The notes: generated by a model from the letters alone, not told the origin. 43,211 nt of DNA from an uncultured Acidobacteriota bacterium (GCA_937888435.1 CALAQS010000357.1:1-43211); one strand, 5' to 3'. Positions 10,190 to 19,975 are shown, counted from the first letter of the stretch. Numbers and translations are program-made.

Positions 10190-11122
10190 TCAGAATCCGT
10201 CGGGGCCGGGTGGACCCGCGGACTCGCCGCCGGGTCCTCTCTTTTCGAGGCGCGTCCTCACGTCGACGAACTCGTCGAAGAGGCCCGAGAGAGCGAGAAG
10301 AAGGGGAAACGGCATCTGAAAGACCAGCACGTAGACGAGCGCCCGGCCGACGAGGCCGGCTCTTCCGCGGTCGAGAAGAGCGCGGATTATGGCGAGACCC
10401 CTCAGAAAAAACAAGACGCCGAGCGGGAGCAGAAGATCGACGGCGGGCCGGCGAAGCTCCGCGCCACCTACGCCCGCGAGGAGACCCGCGGGCACGAACG
10501 CCGCGGCCGCGGCCAGCGGGGTCCGGAAACGGCTGAAGGACGCCTCGGACCAGTCCGCCTCGGCAAGGCCCGCGCCGCGCGCGAACCCGTAAACGACGAG
10601 GGCCGCGTGAAGCACCGCGGCCGCGAGGACGAGGCCCGCGAGCTGTTCCTCGACCAGGACCCGGCCGAACTCGAAGAGTCGCGCGACGGTCGCGAGCGAG
10701 GACTCGCTCCAGCCGCTCGTTCGGTAGTTGGCGAGCATTTCGGGGACGAGCGCGGCCCAGCGACTCGCGAGGAGGAATCCGGGGTCCCGGCCCGTGGCGA
10801 CCGACACCCCGAGAAGGGCCGCGAGGCCGCCGATCCCCGTGAGTGCGAAGACGACGAGGAGGACGTCGTCCCGCCGACGACCGTCCCGAGCGGCCGCGAA
10901 GAGCGCCACGGCGGGAAGGGCGACGAGGGTGATCGCGAGAACCGCGGCGACGAGCGCACCTTCCGGTACGAGCAGGGCGCCGAGGAGGAGCGCGATCGGG
11001 ACCGACAGGGCCGGCAGGACGAAGCCCGTCGCGAGCCGCTGCGACTCGAGCGCCGCGCGGCCCAGACGCGCGGCCGCATGCGGCGCCAGAACGAGGCCGA
11101 AGGGCGGCGCCGCCGCGGTCAA
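10190..11122 (-). CDS. polytopic membrane protein, DUF2232-like
   Basis: Many hydrophobic segments; position between rpsR and rplI is typical of DUF2232 proteins. Confidence 0.6.
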   Translation of the reverse strand: MTAAAPPFGLVLAPHAAARLGRAALESQRLATGFVLPALSVPIALLLGALLVPEGALVAAVLAITLVALPAVALFAAARDGRRRDDVLLVVFALTGIGGLAALLGVSVATGRDPGFLLASRWAALVPEMLANYRTSGWSESSLATVARLFEFGRVLVEEQLAGLVLAAAVLHAALVVYGFARGAGLAEADWSEASFSRFRTPLAAAAAFVPAGLLAGVGGAELRRPAVDLLLPLGVLFFLRGLAIIRALLDRGRAGLVGRALVYVLVFQMPFPLLLALSGLFDEFVDVRTRLEKRGPGGESAGPPGPDGF

Positions 11123-11162
11123 CGCCGCCGCGAGCGCCGCCCCGAGGACGGCGAGAGCTCGC

Positions 11163-11414
11163 TTAATCGGAGACGTATGGCAGAAGCGCGAGGTAGCGCG
11201 CGCGCTTGATGGCGGTCGCCAGCTTGCGCTGGTAGAAAGCGGACGTTCCGCTGATGCGGCGCGGAAGGATCTTCGCGCGCTCGGGGACGAATCCCGCGAG
11301 GAGCTTCACGTCCTTGAAGTCGATGTAGCCGATCTTCTCGACCGTGAACTTGCAGACGCGCTTACGGCGCACGAAGAACTTCTTCTTGACGGGCTTGCGA
11401 ACGGGAGCAGCCAT
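11163..11414 (-). CDS. rpsR: 30S ribosomal protein S18
   Basis: [64 protein letters not shown]. Confidence 0.98.
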   Translation of the reverse strand: MAAPVRKPVKKKFFVRRKRVCKFTVEKIGYIDFKDVKLLAGFVPERAKILPRRISGTSAFYQRKLATAIKRARYLALLPYVSD

Positions 11415-11439
11415 TGTGTTTCTCCTGATCCTTCCCGCG

Positions 11440-11889
11440 TCACTCGGGGCGGGAGTCGCCGGCCGGCTCGGCCGGGGGCATGGTGGAGGAAGCGGCGGAC
11501 GGACCGGCGTACGGCGCTTCGGACGCCTCGGGGCGCGGGCGGCGCGGCTTCGTGTTGCGCGCCACCTTCAGGCCGTGCTTGACCTCCTCGTCGATCCGAA
11601 CGGAGAGGAACCGCAGGATGTCTTCCGAGAGCCGCATCTTGCGCTGCACCTCTGCGACGCATGCCGTGGGCGCCCGGAACAGGAAGTTGTGGTACGTCGC
11701 CTCGGTCCTTTTCTTGACGGAGTAGGCGAGACGGCGGCGTCCCATCGACTCGTCCTTCTCGATCGTGGCGCCGTTGTCGACGAGGAGCTTGCGGAACTCG
11801 TCGACGACGGCGAGGGCTCCCGCCTCGTCCTTTTCGGGGACGACGAGAAAGACCATGTCGTACTGGCGTTGAGGGTTCGGGGTGGTCAC
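11440..11889 (-). CDS. rpsF: 30S ribosomal protein S6
   Basis: [34 protein letters not shown]...[24 protein letters not shown] start with AAGGAGGAG upstream; paired with rpsR. Confidence 0.95.
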   Translation of the reverse strand: MTTPNPQRQYDMVFLVVPEKDEAGALAVVDEFRKLLVDNGATIEKDESMGRRRLAYSVKKRTEATYHNFLFRAPTACVAEVQRKMRLSEDILRFLSVRIDEEVKHGLKVARNTKPRRPRPEASEAPYAGPSAASSTMPPAEPAGDSRPE

Positions 11890-11945
11890 GGGGTCTCCTC
11901 CTTCTGGATCGCGCCGGTTTACGCCCGGTCGCGAGGCGCGGCTGT

Positions 11946-11958
11946 GGACCTCAGGTCC
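11946..11958 (-). promoter_or_regulatory. candidate hairpin in the rpsF 5' leader (possible S6:S18 autoregulatory element)
   Basis: Minus strand GGCACC-GGACC-TGA-GGTCC-ACAGCC about 57 nt upstream of the rpsF start: a perfect 5-bp stem flanked by GGC/GCC pairing. Confidence 0.3.
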
Positions 11959-12012
11959 GGTGCCGGGCCAAGGCTGTGGTTCGACGGCACGCCGGCGAAC
12001 GCGGGTTGAAGA

Positions 12013-12603
12013 TCAGCTCGCCGGATCCTCCTCCGGCGAACGGTTGAAACGGTTCATGGCGGCGTCGATTCCCTCGGTGACGAACACGGAGAGGGCTTCG
12101 CACGCCAATGCGGTCGCCTCGTCCACGACGGGGCGCTCCACCTTCGAAAAGCGCGAGAGCACGTACGTGTCGAGCGCCTCTCCCGGCTGGAAGTTCTCCC
12201 CGCGCACGCCGAGGCGCAGGCGCGGGATCGCGCTCGTGCCGAAGCAGTCGATCACGGATTGCAGCCCCTTCTGGCCGCCGGAGGAGCCCGATCGGCGAAT
12301 GCGGATCGCACCGACGGGCAGCGCCGCGTCGTCGGAGACGACGACGAGCCGCTCGAGGGAGACGCCATACTTGAGCGCGAGGCCCTTCACGGACTCGCCC
12401 GACGCGTTCATGTACGTCTGCGGCCGGGCGACGACGACCGTTTGGTCTCCGACCTTGACGCGCCCCGTGAGCGCGCGGCAGTCGAGTCGGTCGAGACGCG
12501 GCGGACGGCCGGCGACCTTCCGGGCGAACGCCTGCACGACGTCGAAGCCGACGTTGTGGCGCGTTCCGGTATACCGGTCGCCGGGGTTGCCGAGTCCCAC
12601 CAC
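12013..12603 (-). CDS. pth: peptidyl-tRNA hydrolase
   Basis: VVGLGNPGDRYTGTRHNVGFDVVQAFA...VVVARPQTYMNASGESVKGLALKYGV...RIRRSGSSGGQKGLQSVIDCFGT. No ATG; GTG at 12603 or 12600 is the likely start. Confidence 0.9.
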   Translation of the reverse strand: MVGLGNPGDRYTGTRHNVGFDVVQAFARKVAGRPPRLDRLDCRALTGRVKVGDQTVVVARPQTYMNASGESVKGLALKYGVSLERLVVVSDDAALPVGAIRIRRSGSSGGQKGLQSVIDCFGTSAIPRLRLGVRGENFQPGEALDTYVLSRFSKVERPVVDEATALACEALSVFVTEGIDAAMNRFNRSPEEDPAS

Positions 12604-12623
12604 GAGGAAGAGGTCGTCCGTGC

Positions 12624-13385
12624 CTATTTCTTTTCCTTCTTCTCCGCCTTGCCCTCGGCTTTCGCCGGCACCGCGGCTTTCCCAGCCGCGGCGGGCTCGG
12701 CGCCTTCCTCTTCCTTCTTGCCCTTCTTGATCACCTCGGGCTCGGCGGCCGGGGCGGCGGCGCCCTCGACGCCGACGACCTCTGCGGCGGCCGGAGCGAC
12801 GACTTCCTCGGCCTTCGGCACGCCGACGTGCGCGATCACGCGGCCCGCGTTCTCGAGGACCTTGATCTTGTCGCTGAGCTTGAGGTCCGACACGCGCAGC
12901 GAGTCGTGCATCTCCATGGCGGAGACGTCCACCTTCACGGACTCTGGAATGTCCGCGGGAAGGCACTCGATGAGGATCTCGTGCGTGACGATGTTCAGAA
13001 TGCCGCCCGCGTTCCTGACGCCGCTCGGCACGCCCTCGATCGCGATCTCGCTCTTGACGCGGAGCTTTCGGTCGAGAAGCACGCGCACGAAGTCGACGTG
13101 CAGCATCTTCCGCGAGACGGGGTCGAGCGTGAGGTCGCGGATCATGACGTGGCGCGTCTGGCTCGTGCCCTTCAGATTGACCTTGAAGATGGCGTTGGAG
13201 TGCAGACCCTTGTTGAGAAGGGTCGCGAGGGTCTTGCGCGGCACCTGCAGCGACCACGTCTCCATGTCCTTGCCGCCTCCGTAGAGGACGGCCGGGATCT
13301 GGTCCTGCGCGCGCAGGCGGTTCGCGGCGTTCTTTCCGGTGGTGAGCCGCTTTTCGACCTCGACGACGATCTGTTCCTGGAGCAT
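12624..13385 (-). CDS. rplY: 50S ribosomal protein L25 (Ctc form)
   Basis: AANRLRAQDQIPAVLYGGGKDMETWSLQVPRKTLATLLNKGLHSNAIFKV...MIRDLTLDPVSRKMLHVDFVRV; Ala/Glu/Lys-rich tail. Confidence 0.95.
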   Translation of the reverse strand: MLQEQIVVEVEKRLTTGKNAANRLRAQDQIPAVLYGGGKDMETWSLQVPRKTLATLLNKGLHSNAIFKVNLKGTSQTRHVMIRDLTLDPVSRKMLHVDFVRVLLDRKLRVKSEIAIEGVPSGVRNAGGILNIVTHEILIECLPADIPESVKVDVSAMEMHDSLRVSDLKLSDKIKVLENAGRVIAHVGVPKAEEVVAPAAAEVVGVEGAAAPAAEPEVIKKGKKEEEGAEPAAAGKAAVPAKAEGKAEKKEKK

Positions 13386-13443
13386 GGCTTCCTTTCAGGG
13401 GCGCCCGGTCCGGGGGGAATTCCCCGGGCGGGCGGTCCTTACG

Positions 13444-14397
13444 CTAGACGAAAAGGGACGAGACGCTCGCCCCCTGGTGAATGCGCTGGATCGCCTCCGC
13501 GAGAAGAGGCGCGATGGAGAGTGGCGTGACGAGCGGGCAGCGCGCGAGCTTCTCGTCGAGCGGAACGGTGTTCGTGCAGAACACGCGCTCGATGGGGCTC
13601 GCGTTGACGCGGTCGATGGCGGGGCCGGACAGCACGGGATGCACGCACCCGGCGAAAATGCGGCGCACGCCCGCGTCCCGGAGCGCGATGACCGTATTGA
13701 TCAGCGTGCCGGCGGTGTCGATGATGTCGTCCACGACGACGACGTTGCGGTCCCTCACGTCACCGATGACGTGCAGGACCTCGACCTCGTTCTTCCCTTT
13801 CCGCCGCTTGTCCACGATCGCGAGGCCCGCGCCGAGACGCTTCGCGAACGCGCGCGCGCGCTCGACGCCGCCCGCGTCCGGCGAGACGACGGTGAGCGGG
13901 TCGAGGTTCGCGTCGCGGATCGCGTCGAGGAGGACGGGCGCCGCGAAGAGGTGGTCCACGGGGATGTTGAAGAAGCCCTGAATCTGCGCGGCATGCAGGT
14001 CCACGCAGAGGACGCGGTCGGCACCCGCCGCCACGATGAGGTCGGCGATGAGCTTCGCGGTGATCGGGACACGCGGTTTGTCCTTGCGGTCCTGCCGCGC
14101 GTAGCCGTAGTACGGGAGCACGGCGGTCACGCGCGACGCCGAGGAGCGCTTGAACGCGTCGAGCATGATGAGGAGCTCCATGATGTTGTGGTTCGCCGGC
14201 GGGCCCGTGGGCTGCACGACGAACACGTCCGCGCCCCGGACGTTCTCCTCGATCTGGCAGTAATTCTCGCCGTCGGAGAAATTGTAGAGCGTGACGCGGC
14301 CGGCCTCCCGGCCGAGGTTCCGGCAAATCTCGCCCGTGAGGGCCGGATGTGACCGCCCTCCGAAGACTTTCAGATCGCCGTACGGAAATCGTTCCAT
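13444..14397 (-). CDS. prs: ribose-phosphate pyrophosphokinase
   Basis: LKVFGGRSHPALTGEICRNLG, RGADVFVVQPTGPPANHNIMELLIMLDAFKRSSASRVTAVLPYYGYARQDRKDKPR, VVVVDDIIDTAGTL. Confidence 0.98.
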   Translation of the reverse strand: MERFPYGDLKVFGGRSHPALTGEICRNLGREAGRVTLYNFSDGENYCQIEENVRGADVFVVQPTGPPANHNIMELLIMLDAFKRSSASRVTAVLPYYGYARQDRKDKPRVPITAKLIADLIVAAGADRVLCVDLHAAQIQGFFNIPVDHLFAAPVLLDAIRDANLDPLTVVSPDAGGVERARAFAKRLGAGLAIVDKRRKGKNEVEVLHVIGDVRDRNVVVVDDIIDTAGTLINTVIALRDAGVRRIFAGCVHPVLSGPAIDRVNASPIERVFCTNTVPLDEKLARCPLVTPLSIAPLLAEAIQRIHQGASVSSLFV

Positions 14398-14425
14398 GAT
14401 GCGTTCAGGTTAGCGATGCGGAGCT

Positions 14426-14500
14426 TGGCTGGGGAGGGAGGATTCGAACCTCCGAATGGCGGTTCCAAAGACCGCTGACTTACCACTTGTCGACTCCCCA
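14426..14500 (-). tRNA. tRNA-Gln (anticodon TTG), CCA encoded
   Basis: Minus strand TGGGGAGTCGACAAGTGGTAAGTCAGCGGTCTTTGGAACCGCCATTCGGAGGTTCGAATCCTCCCTCCCCAGCCA: 7-bp acceptor stem, CTTTGGA anticodon loop, GTTCGAATC T-loop. Confidence 0.97.
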
Positions 14501-14537
14501 TCCGGAAGTCCCACGTGGATTCTCGCGCAAGCGGAGG

Positions 14538-15452
14538 TCATCCGCGTTGCGCCCTGGCGGAGGGCATCGCGCGGCGCGCGAACGCCACCTTCGAAACGGT
14601 CGTCACGATCGTCATCGTCGCCATCACTTCTTTCCGAAGCCCCGCGAGCCCTTCGAAGGCGCGCTGGGCGCTTTTTGCGTCGCCGAATACCCCGAACACC
14701 GTCGAGCCGCTCCCGGACAGACGCGCGCTCGTCGCGCCGTGGTCCAACAGGGCCAGACGGAGCCTGCGCAGCTCCCCCCGAAGAGATTCCGCCGCCGGCT
14801 CCAAGTCGTTCCGATCCGATCCGCCACCAGAACCGGAACCGCGAAGGTTAGTTTGGGCGGCCGAATCTGTCAACGCGGGTGCCGAAAACAGCCCGTAAAC
14901 CGCTGCCGTGGAAAGGAAAAATGGCGGAAAGGCGAGGACAAGCCATTCCTCGGGCTTGTCCGGCATGGCCTCCAGAATCTCGCCCCGGCCGGTCCCGCGA
15001 GCGCGGCCGCCAATCAGAAAAAACGGCACATCCGACCCGATTTCGGCGGCGAGAAGGTGCAGGTCGGCGTCGGTGGCAGATAGATTCCACAGTCCGGAGA
15101 GCCCGCGAAGGGCCGCAGCGGCGTTCGAACTGCCTCCGCCAAGCCCACCACCGATCGGAATTCTCTTGGAAAGGTGAATGTCCGCTCCAGAAGCACCGCC
15201 GAAGCGCGCTTTCAGGGCTCTCGCCGCCTGAAGAACGAGATTGTCGTCGCCCGCCGACAGATCGGCGCCCTCGATCGTCAGGACGAGGCGGCCATCTTTC
15301 CTTTCTTGGAAATCGATCCTGTCCGTCAGGTCGATCGTCTGGAAGATGGTGTCGATCTCGTGATAGCCGTCGCGCCTCTTCCCGAGAACCCGCAGGTCGC
15401 GGTTCACTTTCGCAAACGCCTCGACGGTGAGAGCCCTTCCGATCTCCGTCAT
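14538..15452 (-). CDS. ispE: 4-diphosphocytidyl-2-C-methyl-D-erythritol kinase
   Basis: VEAFAKVNRDLRVLGKRRDGYHEIDTIFQTIDL...KRIPIGGGLGGGSSNAAAALRGL...SGSGSTVFGVF; start from internal ATG. Confidence 0.95.
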   Translation of the reverse strand: MTEIGRALTVEAFAKVNRDLRVLGKRRDGYHEIDTIFQTIDLTDRIDFQERKDGRLVLTIEGADLSAGDDNLVLQAARALKARFGGASGADIHLSKRIPIGGGLGGGSSNAAAALRGLSGLWNLSATDADLHLLAAEIGSDVPFFLIGGRARGTGRGEILEAMPDKPEEWLVLAFPPFFLSTAAVYGLFSAPALTDSAAQTNLRGSGSGGGSDRNDLEPAAESLRGELRRLRLALLDHGATSARLSGSGSTVFGVFGDAKSAQRAFEGLAGLRKEVMATMTIVTTVSKVAFARRAMPSARAQRG

Positions 15453-16210
15453 GCCGGGGGGACCAGTTCGCCCTCGGGCCAGGACGAATAAGACTCGAGT
15501 GTGAGGACGGCCCGGCCTTCCGGGCCGTTTGCCTCGATGCGGCGCGGAACGCCTTCCCCCGGCTGCAGCTTCACGGTCTCGTCGTTCGGGAAAGAGAATT
15601 CGATCGGCCTTCCCTCGCGGTCCAGCAGAGCGGTGCGCTTCGAGGCATCGATGTGCAGTCTCACGCCTCTCGGAGTTTCTTCGAATGGCCATGAGGGCGA
15701 GGCGGGGGCGTCCGGCGCGCCGAGGACGCAGGCGATGAGGTCGGACGACGCGAGCCTTCCCGGGAAAGGCGAGGCGCCATCGCCATCTGCGATCGCGTGC
15801 CCGGCATCGGCGCCAGCCGCGCCCGTCCCCTTTCTAAGAAATCCCCCTCTTCCGCTCCCCGCGATCGGCGCCGAAGCGCGCCAATGGAGCGTGCCCGTCG
15901 CGCCATCCCACCAGACGGACAGGTAGCCGCGCGCGATCGCGCCGACGTTCCGCGAGACCTCCGCCTTGAAGAGCGCTTTGAAACGGCGGGTGGAATCCCA
16001 CGCAGCGAGCCGCGCCTTCTCGTACGATTGGAGAACCGAAGAGGAGATTTCTTTGAAACGTGAAGAGGGCGGCGCCTGCGCTCCGGGGCCTGTCGCGGCA
16101 CGAGCCGGCGCCCCGCTGCCGCATCCAATCTCTAAGGAGAAAACCAGCGAGGCGAGAGCCCCTCCGGCAACCCGCAGCAGATGGGGGTGCCTCGCGCAGC
16201 GCGTCTTCAC
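15449..16210 (-). CDS. putative lipoprotein, LolB/DUF4292-like
   Basis: Signal with cysteine (SLEIGCGSG), beta-rich outer-membrane-lipoprotein-like region, 4-nt overlap with ispE. lolB-ispE-prs order is known in E. coli, but sequence similarity is not obvious by eye. Confidence 0.45.
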   Translation of the reverse strand: MKTRCARHPHLLRVAGGALASLVFSLEIGCGSGAPARAATGPGAQAPPSSRFKEISSSVLQSYEKARLAAWDSTRRFKALFKAEVSRNVGAIARGYLSVWWDGATGTLHWRASAPIAGSGRGGFLRKGTGAAGADAGHAIADGDGASPFPGRLASSDLIACVLGAPDAPASPSWPFEETPRGVRLHIDASKRTALLDREGRPIEFSFPNDETVKLQPGEGVPRRIEANGPEGRAVLTLESYSSWPEGELVPPA

Positions 16211-18192
16211 TTCCGCGCGTCGCGGCCTTCGGTCTTCTGAAGCTTCTCGTCGAGGCGGCGTTTCACGTCCTCGTCGGGCTTGAGCGTGAGCGCGCGCTTC
16301 CAGCTCGTCCGCGCGAGCGGGAGATCTCCCTTCTTCTCGAAGAGGTCGCCGAGGTGCTCCTCGACGGTCGCGTCATCGGGATTCAGGACCGACGCGGCGC
16401 GGAGATTCTCCTCGGCCTTGTCGAGCTTGTTGAGCCGGTAGTAAACCCAGCCGAGCGAGTCGAGGTAGGCGCCGTTACCGGGCTCCAGCTCAACCGCCTT
16501 GCGGATGAGCTCGAGCGCGCGCGGCAGGTTCTCGCCGCGGTCCGCCCACATATAGCCGAGATAGTTGAGGCCCGGCGCGTGGTCACCCCTCACCTTCAGG
16601 AGCTTTTCGAAGGCGTCCACCGACTCGGCGACCTTTTTCTCCCGCTCGAGCGAAGCGGCCAGCCGGAAGAGCAGGTCCGGATCCTCCTTGTCGCGCTCGA
16701 GACCTGCGCGCGCCGCCGCCGCCGCGCGGCCGTACTTGTCGAGGCGCTGCCAGGCGTCGGCGGTTGCGAGCGTTCCCGTCTTGTCCTCGGCCGCGAGAGT
16801 GTCGAGCATCTTCGTGCCTTCGGCCTCGTCGGCAGCCGACGAGGAGCGGAGCAGGAATTCGGCATAACTCGCCCTCAGCAGCGCCGTTTTCTTCGGCGCC
16901 TTGTCGTATGCATCCTTCGCGAGCCGGAGGCCCCCCGCCCAGTCTTCGCGGTCGCGGGCGATCTGCAGCAGAAGGTTATAGGCCTGCAGGTTTAGCCCGT
17001 CTTCGCCCCTCAGGTGCGGCTCGAGCCGCGCAGTGGCCGCCGCGTAGTCCTTGCGCAGGTACGCGGCGTAACCGAGCTGGCCGTCGATCTGCGCAACCTC
17101 CGGAGCGTCCGGCTTCTTCGCGACGAGGGTCGCGCGCAGCTCGCGGAGTACGGCTTCGGCCTCGGGAATCCTTCGCGCTTCGAGGAAGTTCACGGCGCGT
17201 CGATAAGGAACCTCCAGATCGTCCGGCTCGAGCGACTGGAGCTTGCGCAGCGCCTCGTCGGCCTTATCCGGCTCGCGCGTTTCGGACAACAGCGCCGCAT
17301 AGAGACGCAGCGCCTCGCGGTTCCCGGAATCGGCGGCAAGCACTTCCTCGAAGACCTTCCGCGCCTCGGCGAAGCGGCGACCCCGGAGCAGGAGCCCTCC
17401 GTACTGCGTCTTGAGCCCGAGGTTGCCCGGCTGCAGCTTGAGGAAGTCCTGAAGGATGGGCGCCGCCTTGTCGAACTGGCGGCCGCGGTCGTACACGCGC
17501 AGGAGTCCCAGGAGAGCCGCGCGGTTTTCCGGATCGAGCTTCGCGAGCCCCTTGTAGACCTCCTCGGCCTGCTGAAGCTGGCCGCTGCGCTCGAGGGTTT
17601 CGCCATAGAGAAGCAGGACGGCGGGTCCGTTCGCAAGATCCAGGACTCCTTCGAGAACGCTCGACGCCTCCTTCGGCTTCTCGAGCCGCAGCAGAACCTG
17701 CGCGTACGCGACGGCTCCCTGCGGGTCGGCAGGCGCGAGCGCGTTGGCCTTCTTGAGCTCGGCGGCGGCCTCTTCCAGGCGTGGCGTGTCCTTCGCGGTC
17801 GAGAGAAGCACCTGGCCCAAGAGCCGATGCGAGCCGGCGCTCTTGGGCTCGAGCTCGACGGCCTTGCGGGCCTCCTTCTCGGCCTCCGGATAGTCGGGCA
17901 GGTCGCGCAGCAGCTCCCCGTATTCGCGCCGGAGCGCGCCGTCCGTCGGATCCAGCTCGACGGCCTTCTTGAACTCCCGGACGGCCGCCTCGAACTCGCT
18001 CTCCTGCGCGTACAGCTTCGCGCGCAAATAGTGCTCGACCGCCTCGCGGCGGCGGCTCTCTTTCTGGGTCAGGGCGTCCTTCGCCGAGGTCTTCCCGACG
18101 TCTCCGCCGCCGGTCTGAGCCGCAAGGGGCATGCCGAGAACGGCGAACGAGGCGGCCAGGGCGAAAAAAAAGCGTCTCAGAGGCATCGACAT
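16207..18192 (-). CDS. TPR-repeat protein, exported
   Basis: Signal peptide and tandem TPR motifs (KALELDPTDGALRREYGELLRD-type, PGLNYLGYMWADRGENLPRALELIRKAVELEPGNGAYLDSLGWVYYRLNKLDKAEENLRAA). The second ATG (18186) may be the true start. Confidence 0.9.
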   Translation of the reverse strand: MSMPLRRFFFALAASFAVLGMPLAAQTGGGDVGKTSAKDALTQKESRRREAVEHYLRAKLYAQESEFEAAVREFKKAVELDPTDGALRREYGELLRDLPDYPEAEKEARKAVELEPKSAGSHRLLGQVLLSTAKDTPRLEEAAAELKKANALAPADPQGAVAYAQVLLRLEKPKEASSVLEGVLDLANGPAVLLLYGETLERSGQLQQAEEVYKGLAKLDPENRAALLGLLRVYDRGRQFDKAAPILQDFLKLQPGNLGLKTQYGGLLLRGRRFAEARKVFEEVLAADSGNREALRLYAALLSETREPDKADEALRKLQSLEPDDLEVPYRRAVNFLEARRIPEAEAVLRELRATLVAKKPDAPEVAQIDGQLGYAAYLRKDYAAATARLEPHLRGEDGLNLQAYNLLLQIARDREDWAGGLRLAKDAYDKAPKKTALLRASYAEFLLRSSSAADEAEGTKMLDTLAAEDKTGTLATADAWQRLDKYGRAAAAARAGLERDKEDPDLLFRLAASLEREKKVAESVDAFEKLLKVRGDHAPGLNYLGYMWADRGENLPRALELIRKAVELEPGNGAYLDSLGWVYYRLNKLDKAEENLRAASVLNPDDATVEEHLGDLFEKKGDLPLARTSWKRALTLKPDEDVKRRLDEKLQKTEGRDARK

Positions 18193-18228
18193 GCAGTTTA
18201 CCTCGCAAGAACCGGGCCGTCGCGGAAC

Positions 18229-19938
18229 CTAGAAGACAGCCGGCTCTTCGTACGTCGCGAAGACCTCGCGCATGACGTCGGAGATCTCGCCCACCGTGGC
18301 GTAAGCCCTGACGGCCTCGACGAGAGGCGGCATCACGTTCGCCCCGCCCGCGCAGGCGACCTTGAGGTCCGAGAGCTTCTGCATCGCCGTGCGCGAGTCG
18401 CGTGTCCGGCGGACTTCGGCGAGCGCCTTCACCTGCTCGGCGGCCATCTGCTCGGAGATCGTCAGGATCGGCACCTCGTCTTCCGGAACGGACTCCGTGA
18501 ACGCGTTGACGCCGACCATGATCTTCTCTTTCGCGTCGACCGCGCGCTGAAAGCGGTACGCGGCGTCCATGATCTCCCTCTGCGGGAAGCCGGCCTCGAT
18601 GGCCTCCACCATCCCGCCGAAGGCGTCGATGCGCCGGAAGTAGTCGAACGCTCCCGCCTCCATCCGGTTCGTCAGCTCTTCCACGAAATACGAGCCCCCG
18701 AGGGGGTCGACCGTGTTGGCGACGCCCGTCTCGTGCAGGATGACCTGCTGCGTCCTCACGGCGATCTTCGCGGCGAACTCCGTCGGCAGAGCGAGCGTCT
18801 CGTCGAGCGCGTTCGCGTGGAGCGAGTTCGTGCCTCCGAGCACGGCCGCGAGGGACTGGATCGCGACGCGCGCCACGTTGTTGTACGGCTGCTGCGCCGT
18901 GAGCGAAACGCCCGCCGTCTGCGAGTGGAAACGCATCTTCCAGCTCTCGGGCTTCTTGGCGCCATAACGGTCCCTCATGACCTTCGCCCAGATGCGGCGC
19001 GCCGCCCGGTATTTCGCGATCTCCTCGAAAAAGTCGTTGTGAGCGTTGAAGAAGAACGAGAGGCGCGGCGCAAAGTCGTCGACGTCGAGGCCCGCGTCGA
19101 TGCCGTACTGAACGTACTCCATCCCGTCGCGCAGGGTGAACGCGAGCTCCTGGAGCGCCGTCGAGCCGGCCTCGCGGATGTGGTACCCGGAAATCGACAC
19201 GGTGTTCCACTTCGGAACGTGCTTCGCGCAGAACGCGAACTGGTCCGTCACGAGCCGCATCGAAGGGCGGGGCGGGAAGATGTACTCCTTCTGGGCGATG
19301 TATTCCTTGAGAATGTCGTTCTGGAGCGTGCCGCCGACCTTCGACCACGGCGTCCCGTGCTGTTCGGCCACCGCGAGATACATCGCGAGGGCGATGGGCG
19401 CCGTCGAGTTGATCGTCATGGACGTCGTCACGGCGCCGAGGTCGATGCCCTCGAAAAGCGCCTCGAAGTCGCGCAGCGTGTCGATCGCGACGCCGCACTT
19501 CCCCACTTCGCCGGCCGACATGGCGTGGTCCGAGTCGTAGCCGTAGAGCGTCGGCAGGTGAAAAGCCGTGGAGAGGCCCGTCTGCCCGTGCGCGAGCAAG
19601 GCCTTGAATCGCTCGTTCGTCTGCTTCGCGGTGCCGAAGCCGGCGAACTGCCGGATGGTCCACGGCTTGCCGCGATACATCGTGGGCTGCACGCCGCGCG
19701 TGTACGGGAACTCGCCGGGCCAGCCGAGGTCGCGGTCGAAGTCGAAGCCGGGCAGATCGTCCGGCGTCCCGAGCGTGTTCACCGCCGCGGACGAGATCGT
19801 CGTGAAGTCCTTCCTCCACGGGGGCGTCTTCGCGAAGGCGGCAGCCGCCTTCCGGCGCCATTCCTCCTTCGCGGCGCGGATTCGCTCCTGCTCGGGGGTC
19901 AGGGGAAGGACAGGGGACTCCGGAACCTTGACGCTCAT
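18229..19938 (-). CDS. methylmalonyl-CoA mutase large (catalytic) subunit, no B12 domain
   Basis: [60 protein letters not shown]...[20 protein letters not shown]; ends near residue 569 without a cobalamin-binding DxHxxG domain. Confidence 0.95.
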   Translation of the reverse strand: MSVKVPESPVLPLTPEQERIRAAKEEWRRKAAAAFAKTPPWRKDFTTISSAAVNTLGTPDDLPGFDFDRDLGWPGEFPYTRGVQPTMYRGKPWTIRQFAGFGTAKQTNERFKALLAHGQTGLSTAFHLPTLYGYDSDHAMSAGEVGKCGVAIDTLRDFEALFEGIDLGAVTTSMTINSTAPIALAMYLAVAEQHGTPWSKVGGTLQNDILKEYIAQKEYIFPPRPSMRLVTDQFAFCAKHVPKWNTVSISGYHIREAGSTALQELAFTLRDGMEYVQYGIDAGLDVDDFAPRLSFFFNAHNDFFEEIAKYRAARRIWAKVMRDRYGAKKPESWKMRFHSQTAGVSLTAQQPYNNVARVAIQSLAAVLGGTNSLHANALDETLALPTEFAAKIAVRTQQVILHETGVANTVDPLGGSYFVEELTNRMEAGAFDYFRRIDAFGGMVEAIEAGFPQREIMDAAYRFQRAVDAKEKIMVGVNAFTESVPEDEVPILTISEQMAAEQVKALAEVRRTRDSRTAMQKLSDLKVACAGGANVMPPLVEAVRAYATVGEISDVMREVFATYEEPAVF

Positions 19939-19975
19939 GTCGCGGATTCTATCGGGCTACGCCCGAGAAGGAGAC

